Shown here: positions 1 through 9,987 of the stretch, in pieces
Numbering within the stretch: position 1 is the first letter of the stretch
How the letters are laid out: every line of letters starts with the position of its first letter
From: Lautropia sp. SCN 69-89
GTDB taxonomy: Bacteria > Pseudomonadota > Gammaproteobacteria > Burkholderiales > Burkholderiaceae_E
Direction of reading: 5' to 3'
Assembly: GCA_001724855.1 (NCBI GenBank)
Contig: MEED01000001.1
Location: 1 to 64,000 of the forward strand
Length of the DNA: 64,000 nt
Made by a program: the position numbers and the translations under genes
The notes under the pieces: generated by a model
The model's database searches: none
Seen by the model: only the letters and a program-made list of their open reading frames with translations
What the model was told of the DNA's origin: nothing

Positions 1-1
1 G

Positions 2-622
<621 letters not shown>

Positions 623-639
623 ACCAAGGAACCCTCGGA

Positions 640-697
640 TGGGTCAGATTTACTCCGACGTTTCCCGATCAAAGTGGGTCAGGATTCAACCGACGTT
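640..697 (+). repeat. Two IS21 terminal direct repeats
   Basis: TGGGTCAGATTTACTCCGACGTT at 640-662 is repeated with five changes at 675-697. The 12 bp spacer and the position just after istB match the multiple terminal repeats of IS21 ends. Confidence 0.7.
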
Positions 698-701
698 GAC
701 A

Positions 702-980
702 AATCCGCAGCGGGCAGGCCGTCCTTGTGGGGCCCGTCGAGAGTGAGCGCAGCAGCAGGCGTCACGCTTTCTGTTCACCCGAAGCCGACACGCCGGAGAG
801 CCGATCGCTGGGCAGTCTGCGCGCGCTTCGTCCGGAGCCTCGCGATGCTCCCAGTGCGCCCGTGGCGAACTTCCTTTGCGTTTGCCGCGCGCGCCGATGT
901 CCGCGGCACCATCATGGCGACCGAGACCGTTCGCGTGCAGCACTGGGAAGCTTCGGTTGTCATTCGACCTGGAGGCTTTC
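702..980. other. Intergenic stretch with no recognised gene
   Basis: The region between the IS end and the transglutaminase-like gene has open frames on both strands, but none has a good start site or recognisable family features. The only functional site seen is GGAGG at 971-975, the ribosome binding site of the next gene. It may be chromosomal sequence disrupted by the IS. Confidence 0.4.
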
Positions 981-2093
981 ATGACACCGCGTCTCTCGCG
1001 CCGCACGCTCATCAAGGCAGCGTCGGCGTCCATCGTGCTGGCAGGCCACTCCGGCGTTCGCGCACAAGACGCCGCGCGCAATTTCAGTCCACGTCCGCAG
1101 GGTTGGCGCACTTTCGAAGTCACCACCACGGTCCGGTTGCGCAACGCCAGGGGCGAGTCCACCGTCTGGCTGCCGATCCCGTCGCTCGACACCCCTTGGC
1201 AGCGCACGCAGGACAGCAGCTGGTCGGGCAACAGCGCCGCTGTCCGCATCGACGCCGACCGGGACACCGGGGCACGGATACTGGTCGCCCGGTTCGGGGC
1301 CGACACGGTGCAGCCGATGCTCACGCTCACCCACCGTGTTCAGACGCAGAATCGCGCCGTCGACTGGAAAGCCCGCGACGCCGACAGGCCCGATCCCGCC
1401 GAGTTGCGCCGATGGACGGCACCGAGTGAACTGATCACCACCGACGGCATTGTCCGCAAGGTGGCGAACCAGATCACCCTGGGGGCGCGAAGCGATCGCG
1501 AAAAGGCCCAGCGCATCTACGACTGGGTCATCGTCAGCACCTACCGGGAGCCCAAGGTCCGCGGGTGCGGCGTCGGCGACATCAAGACCATGCTGGAGAC
1601 CGGCAATCTCAGCGGCAAGTGCGCGGACATCAATGCCTTGTTTGTCGGACTGTGCCGCGCCTCGGGCATACCGGCACGCGACATCTACGGCATTCGCCTC
1701 GTGCCGAGCGCTTTTGGATACCGCGAACTCGGCGCCAACCCGGCGAGCCTGAAAGGCGCGCAGCACTGCCGCGCCGAGGTCTACCTGAAGGCCCACGGCT
1801 GGGTGGCCATGGACCCGGCCGACGTGACCAAGGTCATGCGACAGGAAACGCCCGAGTGGATCAAGGACGCGGGCCATCCGATCGTGGCCCCGGTCCGCAA
1901 GGCCCTGTTCGGCAGCTGGGAAGGCAACTGGATGGGCTACAACAGCGCCAGCGACATCACCCTGCCGGGGTCCAGGCAAGGCCGGCTCGGGTTCCTGATG
2001 TACCCGCAGGCGCAGTCCGGCGCCTCGTCGTATGATCCCTACGACCCCGACTCGTTCGCCTACCAGATCACCGCGCGCGAGATCGATGCCTGA
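981..2093 (+). CDS. Tat-exported transglutaminase-like (cysteine protease fold) protein
   Basis: A 370-residue protein of the transglutaminase-like superfamily. The start at 981 is chosen because GGAGG lies six bases before it and the N terminus then reads SRRTLIKAASASIVLAG, a twin-arginine signal peptide. Family-style catalytic residues are visible: Cys214 in GKCADINALF, His262 in AQHCRAEVY and Asp278 in MDPADVT. These suggest a hydrolase or transamidase acting in the periplasm; the substrate is unknown. The gene overlaps the following merT by eight bases, so the two are probably co-transcribed. An upstream in-frame ATG would add about 35 residues of poor composition and is not favoured. Confidence 0.75.
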   Translation: MTPRLSRRTLIKAASASIVLAGHSGVRAQDAARNFSPRPQGWRTFEVTTTVRLRNARGESTVWLPIPSLDTPWQRTQDSSWSGNSAAVRIDADRDTGARILVARFGADTVQPMLTLTHRVQTQNRAVDWKARDADRPDPAELRRWTAPSELITTDGIVRKVANQITLGARSDREKAQRIYDWVIVSTYREPKVRGCGVGDIKTMLETGNLSGKCADINALFVGLCRASGIPARDIYGIRLVPSAFGYRELGANPASLKGAQHCRAEVYLKAHGWVAMDPADVTKVMRQETPEWIKDAGHPIVAPVRKALFGSWEGNWMGYNSASDITLPGSRQGRLGFLMYPQAQSGASSYDPYDPDSFAYQITAREIDA

Positions 2094-2440
2094 TTCGCTT
2101 TCCAGCCAGTCGATCCGGCGGGACGGCAGCGCGCCCGCGCTGTTCGCGGCGGGTGTTGCTGCCGTGCTGGCCTCGACCTGCTGTGTCGCACCGCTGCTGC
2201 TCGCCGTCATCGGCATTTCCGGCGCGTGGCTCAGCCGGTTGCACTGGCTCGCGCCCTATTCGACGCCGCTGGTCCTGATGGCAGTCGCCCTGCTCGGAGT
2301 CGCCGGCTGGCGACTCTATCGGCGGGCGCCCGGCGACACTCTGTGCCGTCAACGTCGCGGCACGCCGCTGGTTCTGGCTCGTCGTGCTGCTCACGCTGGT
2401 TCCCGTACTGGTGCCGCTCGCAGCCCCCCTTTTCTATTGA
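2086..2440 (+). pseudogene. merT: Mercuric transport protein MerT, apparent frameshift
   Basis: MerT is an inner-membrane protein that takes Hg(II) from MerP into the cytoplasm. The first part, from ATG 2086, gives a MerT N terminus with the cysteine pair in LASTCCVAPLLLAVIGISGAW and a second helix. Around 2330-2345 the MerT-like reading moves by one base: the +1 frame reads CAVNVAARRWFW, a third hydrophobic helix and PLAAPLFY before a TGA ending at 2440. Staying in the original frame instead runs through merP. Either the gene is broken or the assembly has a one-base error. The ATG overlaps the stop of the preceding gene. Confidence 0.7.
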
Positions 2441-2451
2441 AGGAAAACGTC

Positions 2452-2733
2452 ATGAAGCGTCCGATCGCAGCCATCGCCGCGGCCCTGCTGATGAGCATGG
2501 GTTCCGCATCCGCAGCGACACGACAAGTGACCTTGACGGTGCCGACCATGGATTGCGCCACCTGCCCGCTCACCATCAAGGTGGCACTGCTGAAGGTGCC
2601 CGGCGTGATCCGCGCTGCCGTGAGTTACGCACGCCGCAACGCCCGGGTCACATTCGACGATTCCAGGACGAACGTGGCCGCGCTGACCGCCGCCACGAGT
2701 GCCGTGGGCTACCCGTCCTTCGAGGCGGATTAG
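2452..2733 (+). CDS. merP: Periplasmic mercury-binding protein MerP
   Basis: A 93-residue protein with an N-terminal signal peptide (KRPIAAIAAALLMSMGSASA) followed by a heavy-metal-associated domain containing the metal-binding motif TMDCATCP. The family binds Hg(II) in the periplasm through the two cysteines and hands it to MerT. AAGGAAAA lies just before the ATG. It follows merT by 11 bases. No merA reductase or merR regulator is present in the window, so the pair may serve only in uptake or scavenging, or be a remnant. Confidence 0.85.
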   Translation: MKRPIAAIAAALLMSMGSASAATRQVTLTVPTMDCATCPLTIKVALLKVPGVIRAAVSYARRNARVTFDDSRTNVAALTAATSAVGYPSFEAD

Positions 2734-2758
2734 TCCGGCCCCTCTCCGGTACGCTGCG

Positions 2759-3295
2759 TCATCGACCGGACACCAGTTCGGCGACCCAGCCGTCGGCCAC
2801 GCGACCGCCCCAGTCGCATTCGCCGACCACCGAAAATCGTGCCCGCCCCTGGCGGTCGATCGCCACGGTCGTCGGGAACGTGTGAACACCGAGCGACCTG
2901 GCCACGGCACCGTCCGCATCACGCAGCACGGGCAGGTGCAGCCCGGTAGCGTCGACGAATCGGCGCACCGTGGCGTCGGCTTCGCGAAAATTGACTGCGA
3001 TCACCTGCAGTCCCGAGTCCTCGTAGCGCTGCGACAGGATCTCCAGCGACGGCATCTCGTTGCGACAGGGCGCGCACCAGCTGGCCCAGAAGTTGAGCAG
3101 CACCGGGCGTCCGCTTTGCGCGGCCAGACTCCAGACCGTGCCGTCGAGCGTCGGCAGCTCGATCCGGGGCTTGGCGGGGCGCCGCGACCAGGCCTGGCGT
3201 TCCGCATCGGCGGCCCACACAGGCCCGACGCTCGGCGCCAGGACCAGGGCAGCCAGCAGTCGGCGACGTTTGCCGCAATAGCGCGCGTCGCTCAT
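2759..3295 (-). CDS. TlpA-like periplasmic thiol-disulfide oxidoreductase
   Basis: A 178-residue protein with an N-terminal basic then hydrophobic signal region ending near VWAADA, followed by a thioredoxin fold carrying the redox motif FWASWCAPC and the cis-proline strand FPTTVAIDRQG. TlpA/ResA-type proteins reduce disulfides in the periplasm, often for cytochrome c or metal-site assembly. The ATG at 3295 starts one base after the stop of the nitrilase gene on the same strand, so the two are translated from one message. A start six codons upstream (3313) would overlap the nitrilase and is less likely. Confidence 0.8.
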   Translation of the reverse strand: MSDARYCGKRRRLLAALVLAPSVGPVWAADAERQAWSRRPAKPRIELPTLDGTVWSLAAQSGRPVLLNFWASWCAPCRNEMPSLEILSQRYEDSGLQVIAVNFREADATVRRFVDATGLHLPVLRDADGAVARSLGVHTFPTTVAIDRQGRARFSVVGECDWGGRVADGWVAELVSGR

Positions 3296-3296
3296 G

Positions 3297-4244
3297 TCAG
3301 TTCCCGGGCGCATCGCCCATCGTCACGGCTCGCTGCGGCGCCGTGTTCACGTGCAGCGAAAACACGTCCGGACGCGCATAGTGTCCGACCGGATCGAAGT
3401 CCATCTGGGCCATTGGAATCATCGACAGGTCCAGTTCCGCCGTCAGGATCGCATCCTCGTTGTACACGGGGCCCGCCAGCAACTTGCCCAGCGGATCGAC
3501 GATCAGGCTGCCGCCGCGCATCAGGACGGTGTCGGGTGATTCGGGCAGTCGGTTGTTCATGCGGTCATGAGGGAATTGCGATTGCCGCAGGTGCTGGCAC
3601 GCCGAAAGCACGAAGCAGCGCCCCTCCAGCGCAATGTGCTGCATCGTCGACACCCAGCTGTCGCGGTCGTCGGCCGTGGGTGCGCAGTACAAGGCGATGC
3701 GCTGCTGGTACATCGCCATGCGCAGCGCCGGCATGTAGTTCTCCCAGCAGATGACCGCACCCATCTTGCCGTACGGCGTGTCGACGGCTTGCAGGGTCGA
3801 ACCGTCGCCGAAACCCCAGACCAGTCGCTCGAGGGCCGTCGGCATGAGCTTGCGATGCTTGCCCAGCACCCGGCCATCCGGTCCGATGTACACGGCCGTG
3901 CAGTACAAGGTGCCGCCGTCGCGCTCGATGATTCCCACGACCACGTACGTCTTGTGCCGCGATGCCGCCTTGGCCAGTTGCGCGATCTCGGGGCCATCCA
4001 CCGCGACAGCCGCTTCGAAGTACTGCCGGAACTCGGCCCGTCCCTGCGGTGTGCGCCCGCCCAGGTAGATGTGAAAGTCCGCCCCCTTGGGATAACCGCC
4101 GATGAACGCCTCCGGGAAGACCACGAGGCGCGCGCCGCGTCTCGACGCCTCGGCCATCAGGTCCGATGCACGCTCCACGGTGGCAGGCGTGTCGAGCAAC
4201 ACGGAGGATGACTGCACGACCGCGGCGGTGAGTGTGTTGGGCAT
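3297..4244 (-). CDS. Nitrilase (aliphatic nitrilase/cyanide-type)
   Basis: A 315-residue carbon-nitrogen hydrolase. The family catalytic triad is in place with canonical spacing: Glu45 in [10 protein letters not shown], Lys132 in KHRKLMPT and Cys166 in ICWENYMP. The extended [11 protein letters not shown] motif is typical of true nitrilases, which convert nitriles to carboxylic acids and ammonia, rather than amidases. Length is within the family range (300-370). It is followed directly by the TlpA-like gene. The natural nitrile cannot be read from sequence. Confidence 0.85.
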   Translation of the reverse strand: MPNTLTAAVVQSSSVLLDTPATVERASDLMAEASRRGARLVVFPEAFIGGYPKGADFHIYLGGRTPQGRAEFRQYFEAAVAVDGPEIAQLAKAASRHKTYVVVGIIERDGGTLYCTAVYIGPDGRVLGKHRKLMPTALERLVWGFGDGSTLQAVDTPYGKMGAVICWENYMPALRMAMYQQRIALYCAPTADDRDSWVSTMQHIALEGRCFVLSACQHLRQSQFPHDRMNNRLPESPDTVLMRGGSLIVDPLGKLLAGPVYNEDAILTAELDLSMIPMAQMDFDPVGHYARPDVFSLHVNTAPQRAVTMGDAPGN

Positions 4245-4378
4245 GGCCTTCTCCGGGTCCGGTTATGCGAGAGTCTCGATCATCCGCGACCCGGCCTCGG
4301 AGCAGAAGGCCATCCCGGACGATCGGATGCGGCACCTCTTCCGCGCCGGGAAGCCCGCCCGCTGACGGGTCGCGGGGC

Positions 4379-4798
4379 TCAGGAATGCCCGGCGCTGCGC
4401 CCCGAGCGGCTGATCTCGATCAGCGCGTTCAGCGCGTCGGTGACGGTGAAGATGCCGAGGAACTCGCCGGTGTCCTCGTTCACGATCACGCTGCCGATCT
4501 TGCGGTCGGACATCGCATACGCCACTTCGTCGAGCGGCGTGCCGGCCGTCACCGCCACGGGATCGGTGGCCATGATGTCGGCCGCGCGCACCTGGATCTT
4601 GTGTTCGGCGCTCAACCCCTGCGCGACGCGCACGTCGCGGTCGCTGATCACGCCCACCACCTTGCCGTCGCGGACGATCGGAAGATGGCGTACGCCGCAC
4701 TGCTGCATCAACTGCCGAAGCTCGTCGATCGACAGGTCTTCCGTCGCCGTGACGGGATTGGGCGTCGTGAATTCCTCGACCGGCATGTTCCACTTCAT
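4379..4798 (-). CDS. Tandem CBS-domain protein
   Basis: A 139-residue protein made of two CBS domains (about residues 10-65 and 75-130), recognisable from [21 protein letters not shown] and the second copy [23 protein letters not shown]. Free-standing CBS pairs usually bind adenine nucleotides and act as energy sensors. The ATG at 4798 is preceded by AGAGGTG. It is transcribed away from crcB. A longer frame upstream exists but has composition unlike a protein and would run through the crcB promoter region. Confidence 0.8.
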   Translation of the reverse strand: MKWNMPVEEFTTPNPVTATEDLSIDELRQLMQQCGVRHLPIVRDGKVVGVISDRDVRVAQGLSAEHKIQVRAADIMATDPVAVTAGTPLDEVAYAMSDRKIGSVIVNEDTGEFLGIFTVTDALNALIEISRSGRSAGHS

Positions 4799-4991
4799 CG
4801 CGACACCTCTGCGTGGCTGCGCCCGCCGCGAGCCGACGGGCATCGGGGCTGCATCTGCCGCGATTATCGGTTGCCCGCAACGCGCGGACAAGGCGACGCC
4901 CCTCCGAGGTGCCGCACGCGCCGGCGGCCAGCGGTGCAGGTCGCTCCCGCGCACCCACGATCGGCGTAGACTGCGGCCCCGGGACAAGACC

Positions 4992-5375
4992 ATGCTCGCT
5001 TCGATTCTCGCGATCAGTGCAGGCGCCTCGGCCGGTGCGGTGACGCGCTGGCTACTCGGTGTATCGCTGAACGCGATGTTTCCGACGATTCCGCCGGGCA
5101 CGCTGCTCGCGAACCTGATTGGCGGCTACCTGATCGGCGTGGCGATGGCGGTGTTCGCCGACCATCCCGGCCTCGCCCCGGAATGGCGCCTGCTCGTCGT
5201 CACCGGCTTCCTCGGCGGGCTCACCACCTTCTCCACCTTTTCGGCCGAAGTCACCACGCTGATCCAGCAGGGGCGCCTGCTCTGGGCGACCGCGGCGGTG
5301 GGCAGCCACCTCGTCGGCTCGCTGGCGCTCACCTTGCTCGGCCTGGCGTCGGTGCGCGCGCTCGAGCGCGTTTGA
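4992..5375 (+). CDS. crcB: CrcB/Fluc fluoride channel
   Basis: A 127-residue membrane protein with four hydrophobic helices and the family hallmarks [23 protein letters not shown] and [15 protein letters not shown]. CrcB exports fluoride as a dual-topology dimer. Length matches the family (about 125). The start at 4992 is the only one giving the conserved N terminus; the Shine-Dalgarno is weak (GGGAC). It is followed eleven bases later by the DUF190 gene, a common pairing. No fluoride riboswitch could be recognised in the 190 bases upstream. Confidence 0.9.
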   Translation: MLASILAISAGASAGAVTRWLLGVSLNAMFPTIPPGTLLANLIGGYLIGVAMAVFADHPGLAPEWRLLVVTGFLGGLTTFSTFSAEVTTLIQQGRLLWATAAVGSHLVGSLALTLLGLASVRALERV

Positions 5376-5386
5376 GGAGGGCAACC

Positions 5387-5704
5387 ATGCAGGGCTACCA
5401 GTTGACCTTCTTCACGACGCAGGATCGGCGCCATGGCGGCCTGCCGCTCGGCGAATGGCTGCTGCAGGAAGCGCGCAAGCTCGGCGTCCCGGGCGCGACG
5501 CTGGTTGCAGCCGCCGAGGGCTTCGGACGCGACGGCAAGCTTCACGCCGCGCACTTCATCGAGTTGGCCGACCAGCCGGTCGAGGTGACGATGGCACTGG
5601 GCGCTCCCGAGGTGGACCGCCTGTTCGAGCGCCTGCGCGACGAGCGCATCCGCGTCTTCTACGTGAAGGCGCCGATCGAGTTCGGCAGCACCGGCGAGAA
5701 CTGA
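5387..5704 (+). CDS. DUF190 (PII-like) protein, CrcB partner
   Basis: A 105-residue DUF190 protein. Family members have a PII-like ferredoxin fold and are encoded beside crcB, suggesting a regulatory role for the fluoride channel. Visible family features are QGYQLTFFTTQDRRHGG at the N terminus and PVEVTMALGAPEVDRLF in the middle. GAGGAGGG stands six bases before the ATG. It is almost certainly in one operon with crcB. Confidence 0.8.
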   Translation: MQGYQLTFFTTQDRRHGGLPLGEWLLQEARKLGVPGATLVAAAEGFGRDGKLHAAHFIELADQPVEVTMALGAPEVDRLFERLRDERIRVFYVKAPIEFGSTGEN

Positions 5705-5792
5705 CCGGCGGCGCGCGCACCCGGCACGCACGGCCCCCGCACCACGCAGCTCGCCGCGACACCACGCGCCGAAGCCGTTAGACTCGGCCCCT

Positions 5793-6587
5793 ATGCCGAA
5801 CTCCGATCCACGCAGCAGCGCGCTGCCGTCGATCCGCGGGTCGAGCGCGCTCTTCCTCGACTTCGACGGCACGCTGGCTGAACTGGCCCCCACCCCCGAT
5901 GCGGTGCGCACCGCCCCGGGCCTCCTCGACAGCCTCGCGACGCTATCAGGCTCGCTCGGCGGCGCCCTGGCGATCGTCTCGGGCCGCTCGCTGGCCGATC
6001 TCGACCGCCTGCTCGCGCCGATGCGGCCGGCCGTCGCAGCCGAGCATGGCGCGGTGCTGCGCCTGGCCGACGGGCGGATGCACTTCGCCGAACCCCCCGA
6101 CTTGCGCGATGCACTTCACGCCGGCTCGGAGCTGGCTCGCGCGCATCCCGCGGTAGTGCTCGAGCGCAAGACGATGTCGGTGGCCCTGCACTTTCGCGGC
6201 GCGCCGCAACTCGCGCAGGCCTGCATCGACGCACTGGCCGCGACGATCGAGAATCGTCCGGAACTGGAGCTGCTGCACGGCAAGTGCCTCGTCGAAGTGC
6301 GGCGCGCCGGCGTCGACAAGGGCCGCGCGATCGCCGCGCTGATGGCCAGCGTGCCTTTCGCCGGCCGGCAGGCGATCTTCGCAGGCGACGACGTGACCGA
6401 CGAGGCCGGCTTCGCCTACGTGCAGGACAGCGGCGGCGTGGCGATCAAGGTGGGCGACGGCCACACCATCGCGCGGCACGCCTGCGAATCGCCCGAGGCG
6501 CTGCGCGGCTGGCTCGCCTCGGCGGCATCGACGGCATCGACGGCGTCGGGCACATCGGCCGCGGCGGCAGCGGGACCGGCGCGCTGA
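5793..6587 (+). CDS. otsB: Trehalose-6-phosphate phosphatase
   Basis: A 264-residue HAD-superfamily phosphatase that removes phosphate from trehalose 6-phosphate. Motif I is LFLDFDGTLAELAPTPDAV, motif II IVSGRSLADLD, and motif IV GDDVTDEAGFAY, all as in OtsB. The C-terminal tail is a short Ala/Ser/Thr-rich low-complexity segment coded by a small GC-rich repeat near 6525-6560. It heads the unit otsB, GH15 glucoamylase, otsA, which together describe trehalose synthesis with a glucan-processing enzyme between. Confidence 0.9.
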   Translation: MPNSDPRSSALPSIRGSSALFLDFDGTLAELAPTPDAVRTAPGLLDSLATLSGSLGGALAIVSGRSLADLDRLLAPMRPAVAAEHGAVLRLADGRMHFAEPPDLRDALHAGSELARAHPAVVLERKTMSVALHFRGAPQLAQACIDALAATIENRPELELLHGKCLVEVRRAGVDKGRAIAALMASVPFAGRQAIFAGDDVTDEAGFAYVQDSGGVAIKVGDGHTIARHACESPEALRGWLASAASTASTASGTSAAAAAGPAR

Positions 6588-6619
6588 AGCCCGCGCCGCG
6601 CAACACAGGCAGCAGGGCC

Positions 6620-8485
6620 ATGACGGACGACCCGCAGCGCACATCACCGGGCCAGGTGCAGCCGGGTCGCGCCGGCGTGCGCGAGGCGGACTTCGCGGCG
6701 CCTGCCGATCCTTCGCTCGCGCTCGGCGTGATCGGAAACTGCGCGTTCAGCGCGCTCGTCGATGCGCGCGGGCGCATCGTCTGGTGCTGCTGGCCACGCT
6801 TCGACGGCGACCCGGTCTTCAATGCGCTGCTGGAGCCGTCGGCGCGCGGCAGCGCCTTCGGCATCGAGATCGAGGACTTCGCCGAGGCGCGGCAGCGCTA
6901 CGAGCCCAACACCGCCGTGCTGCGCACGCAGCTCCACGACCGCGCCGGGCAGGGCCTCGAGATCACCGATTTCGCGCCGCGCTTCGTGAGTCGGTCGCGC
7001 TTCTTCCGGCCAATGATGCTGGTGCGCCGCGTGCGGCCGATCGCCGGCACGCCGCGCATCCGCGTCGCGCTCGCGCCGCGCTTCGACTGGGGTGCGACCG
7101 AACCCGAGGTGACGCGCGGCAGCAACCACGTGCGCTACGTCGGCGACGCGCTGACCCTGCGCCTGAACACCGACGCACCGGTCTCGCACGTCCTCGCGCA
7201 GCAGCCGTTCGTGCTCAACCGCGAACTGAACTTCCTGCTGGGTGCCGACGAGACGCTTCAGGAGGGCGTCGCCGATACCGCGCGGCACTTCGAGCAGGAG
7301 ACGCTCGCCTACTGGCGCAGCTGGTGCCAGCGGCTGGCCGTGCCGCTCGAATGGCAGGATGCGGTGATCCGCGCGGCGATCACGCTGAAGTTGTCGGTAT
7401 TCGAGGACACCGGCGCGATCGTCGCCGCGATGACCACCAGCATTCCCGAGGCGCCCCACAGCGGGCGCAACTGGGACTACCGCTACTGCTGGCTGCGCGA
7501 CGCGTTCTTCGTCGTGCGCGCGCTGAACAGCCTGTCCGAGGTCGGGACGATGGAGGACTACCTCGACTGGCTCGGCAACGTCGTCGTCGAGGCGCGCGGC
7601 GGACACATCCAGCCGCTGTATGGCATCGGCCTGGAGCAGAGTCTTCCCGAGTCGATCTGCGAAAACCTGTCCGGTTACCGCGGCATGGGCCCGGTGCGCG
7701 TCGGCAACCAGGCCCACGAGCACCATCAGCACGACGTCTACGGCAACGTGATCCTCGGCGCGACGCAGGCGTTCTACGACCACCGGTTGCTGCACCGCGC
7801 GGGCTTGCCCGAATTCCAGCGCCTCGAGCAGGCGGGCGAGCAGGCGGTGAAGGTGTTCGGCCAGCCCGACGCCGGCATGTGGGAACTGCGCACGCGCGCG
7901 CGCGTGCACACCTCGTCGGCGCTGATGAGCTGGGCGGCCTGCGACCGTCTGGCGCGCATCGCCGCACTGCTAGCGGTGCCCGGTCGCGCGGCCTACTGGC
8001 GCGCGCATGCCGATGCGATGCGCGAACGCATCCTGCGCGAGGCCTGGAGCGAAGAGCGCCAGGCCTTCGTCGAGAGCTTCGGCGGCCGCGACCTCGATGC
8101 GAGCGTGCTGCTGATGGCCGAGGTCGGCCTGATCGAGGCCGGTGACCGGCGCTTCCTGTCCACGCTCGACGCGCTCGAGCGCCATCTGTGCGACGGCCCC
8201 TGGATGCGCCGCTACGAGGCGGCCGACGACTTCGGCAGGCCCGAGACGGCGTTCAACATCTGCAGCTTCTGGCACATCGACGCGCTGGCGCGCACCGGGC
8301 GCCGGCAGCGTGCCCACGAGATCTTCGAATCGATGCTCGCGCATCGCAACCATCTCGGCCTGCTCTCGGAGGACACCCACCCGGCCAGTGGCGAGATGTG
8401 GGGAAACTTTCCGCAGACCTATTCGATGGTCGGCATCATCAACGGTGCGGTGCGGCTGTCGGCCGCCTGGCACACGGTCATCTGA
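6620..8485 (+). CDS. Glycoside hydrolase family 15 (glucoamylase/trehalase-like)
   Basis: A 621-residue GH15 enzyme. The N-terminal third is the beta-sandwich domain (from LALGVIGNCAFSALVDARG), followed by an (alpha/alpha)6 catalytic barrel with the family signatures GRNWDYRYCWLRDAFF near residues 275-290 and PDAGMWELR near 415. Bacterial GH15 members next to otsAB hydrolyse alpha-glucans or trehalose, so it could balance trehalose made by its neighbours. The start at 6620 was chosen because the upstream part of the frame overlaps otsB. Confidence 0.85.
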   Translation: MTDDPQRTSPGQVQPGRAGVREADFAAPADPSLALGVIGNCAFSALVDARGRIVWCCWPRFDGDPVFNALLEPSARGSAFGIEIEDFAEARQRYEPNTAVLRTQLHDRAGQGLEITDFAPRFVSRSRFFRPMMLVRRVRPIAGTPRIRVALAPRFDWGATEPEVTRGSNHVRYVGDALTLRLNTDAPVSHVLAQQPFVLNRELNFLLGADETLQEGVADTARHFEQETLAYWRSWCQRLAVPLEWQDAVIRAAITLKLSVFEDTGAIVAAMTTSIPEAPHSGRNWDYRYCWLRDAFFVVRALNSLSEVGTMEDYLDWLGNVVVEARGGHIQPLYGIGLEQSLPESICENLSGYRGMGPVRVGNQAHEHHQHDVYGNVILGATQAFYDHRLLHRAGLPEFQRLEQAGEQAVKVFGQPDAGMWELRTRARVHTSSALMSWAACDRLARIAALLAVPGRAAYWRAHADAMRERILREAWSEERQAFVESFGGRDLDASVLLMAEVGLIEAGDRRFLSTLDALERHLCDGPWMRRYEAADDFGRPETAFNICSFWHIDALARTGRRQRAHEIFESMLAHRNHLGLLSEDTHPASGEMWGNFPQTYSMVGIINGAVRLSAAWHTVI

Positions 8486-8496
8486 AGGGCTCGCCG

Positions 8497-9942
8497 ATGG
8501 GCCGCCTGGTCGTCGTCTCCAATCGCGTCGCCGATCCGCGCAAGCCGGCGGCCGGCGGGCTGGCGGTGGCGCTCGGCGAGGTACTGCGAAACACCGGCGG
8601 GCTGTGGTTCGGCTGGAGCGGCGCGATCGCCGACGGGGGCACGCCCGGCGAAGGCGAGTTGCGCCTGCAACAGGCCGGCGTGGTCACGCTGGCTACGGTC
8701 GACCTGTGCCGGGCGGACCACGACGCCTACTACGGCGGCTACAGCAACGGCGTGCTCTGGCCGGTGTTCCACTACCGGCTCGACCTGGCGGACTTCGACG
8801 GCCCCGGCATCGACGGTTATCGCCGCGTGAACCGGCTGTTCGCGCGCCGACTGGTGCCGCTGCTGCGACCCGACGACGTCGTCTGGGTGCACGACTACCA
8901 CCTGATCCCGCTGGCGGCCGAACTGCGCGCCGCCGGCTGCGGCCAGCGCATCGGCTTCTTCCTGCACATCCCGATGCCACCGTCGCAGGTCTTCGCGGCG
9001 ATCCCGCAGCACGAATGGCTGACGCGCGCGCTGTTCGCCTACGACGTGGTGGGCTTCCAGAGCTGCACCGACCTCGGTCACTTCGTCGAGCACGCGCGCC
9101 GCAGCGCCGGTGCAAAGCCCGCGGACGAGCACCGCCTGCAGGCCTTCGGGCGTCGGCTGCACGCGCAGGCCTTTCCGATCGGTATCGACGTCGACGAGTT
9201 CGAACGTCTCGGGCGCGCAAGGGAAGCGCGCGAGGCCTACGTCACCACCCGCGACGAATACGCGCGGCGCCGGCTGCTGATCGGCGTCGACCGGCTCGAC
9301 TACTCGAAGGGCATCCCGCAACGGATCCGCGCGTTCCGCGAGCTGCTGGCGCGACATCCGGGCAACCGCCACAGCGCCACGCTGATCCAGATCGCGTCGC
9401 CGAGCCGCGAGGGGGTGGAGGCTTATGCGGAGATCCGCGCAGAGCTGGAGCGCCTGTGCGGCGCGGTCAACGGCGACTTCGGCGATCTCGACTGGATGCC
9501 GGTGCGCTACATCCACCGCACCGTGGCGCGGCGCCGCCTGCCGGGCCTGTACCGCGCCGCCCGCGTCGGCGTGATCACCCCGCTGCGCGACGGCATGAAC
9601 CTGGTCGCGAAGGAATACGTGGCGTCGCAGGACGCCGCCGATCCGGGCGTGCTGGTGCTGTCGCGCTTCACGGGTGCGGCCGAGCAACTCACCGAAGCCC
9701 TGCTGGTGAATCCCTACGACATCCACGGCACGGCCGAGGCGCTGCAGCAGGCGCTCGACATGCCGCTGACCGAGCGCCAGGCGCGGCACGACGCTCTGCT
9801 GCACTGCATCCGCGAGCACGACGTGCACCGCTGGTGCGCCGACTTCCTCGCAGCGCTCGACGCATCGTTCGCGGGCAGCCTCGGGCATCACGGGCGCGTG
9901 CGCCGCCAGCGCCGGTCCGAACCGCCGCCCGCGACCGGATGA
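8497..9942 (+). CDS. otsA: Trehalose-6-phosphate synthase
   Basis: A 481-residue GT20 glycosyltransferase making trehalose 6-phosphate from UDP-glucose and glucose 6-phosphate. Motifs: N-terminal VVVSNRV, GGLAVALGE, WVHDYHLIPLAAELR, the VDRLDYSKGIPQR donor-site motif and VITPLRDGMNLVAKEYVASQ. It begins 11 bases after the GH15 stop. The last 40 residues are Arg/Pro-rich and look dispensable. Together with otsB this gives a complete OtsAB route for osmo- or stress protection. Confidence 0.92.
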   Translation: MGRLVVVSNRVADPRKPAAGGLAVALGEVLRNTGGLWFGWSGAIADGGTPGEGELRLQQAGVVTLATVDLCRADHDAYYGGYSNGVLWPVFHYRLDLADFDGPGIDGYRRVNRLFARRLVPLLRPDDVVWVHDYHLIPLAAELRAAGCGQRIGFFLHIPMPPSQVFAAIPQHEWLTRALFAYDVVGFQSCTDLGHFVEHARRSAGAKPADEHRLQAFGRRLHAQAFPIGIDVDEFERLGRAREAREAYVTTRDEYARRRLLIGVDRLDYSKGIPQRIRAFRELLARHPGNRHSATLIQIASPSREGVEAYAEIRAELERLCGAVNGDFGDLDWMPVRYIHRTVARRRLPGLYRAARVGVITPLRDGMNLVAKEYVASQDAADPGVLVLSRFTGAAEQLTEALLVNPYDIHGTAEALQQALDMPLTERQARHDALLHCIREHDVHRWCADFLAALDASFAGSLGHHGRVRRQRRSEPPPATG

Positions 9943-9987
9943 ACGCGGCCTCGCCCGCGGCGCGACGCCCGGCGCCGCGCGCCGTAC

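Noticed and set aside
4102-4365. Plus-strand open frame between the nitrilase and CBS genes
   Set aside because: Mostly antisense to the nitrilase gene and without a ribosome site or family match.
4801-4991. Possible fluoride riboswitch upstream of crcB
   Set aside because: A short GGCGACGCC...GGTGCCG stretch was inspected but the conserved loop and pseudoknot bases of that riboswitch class could not be found.
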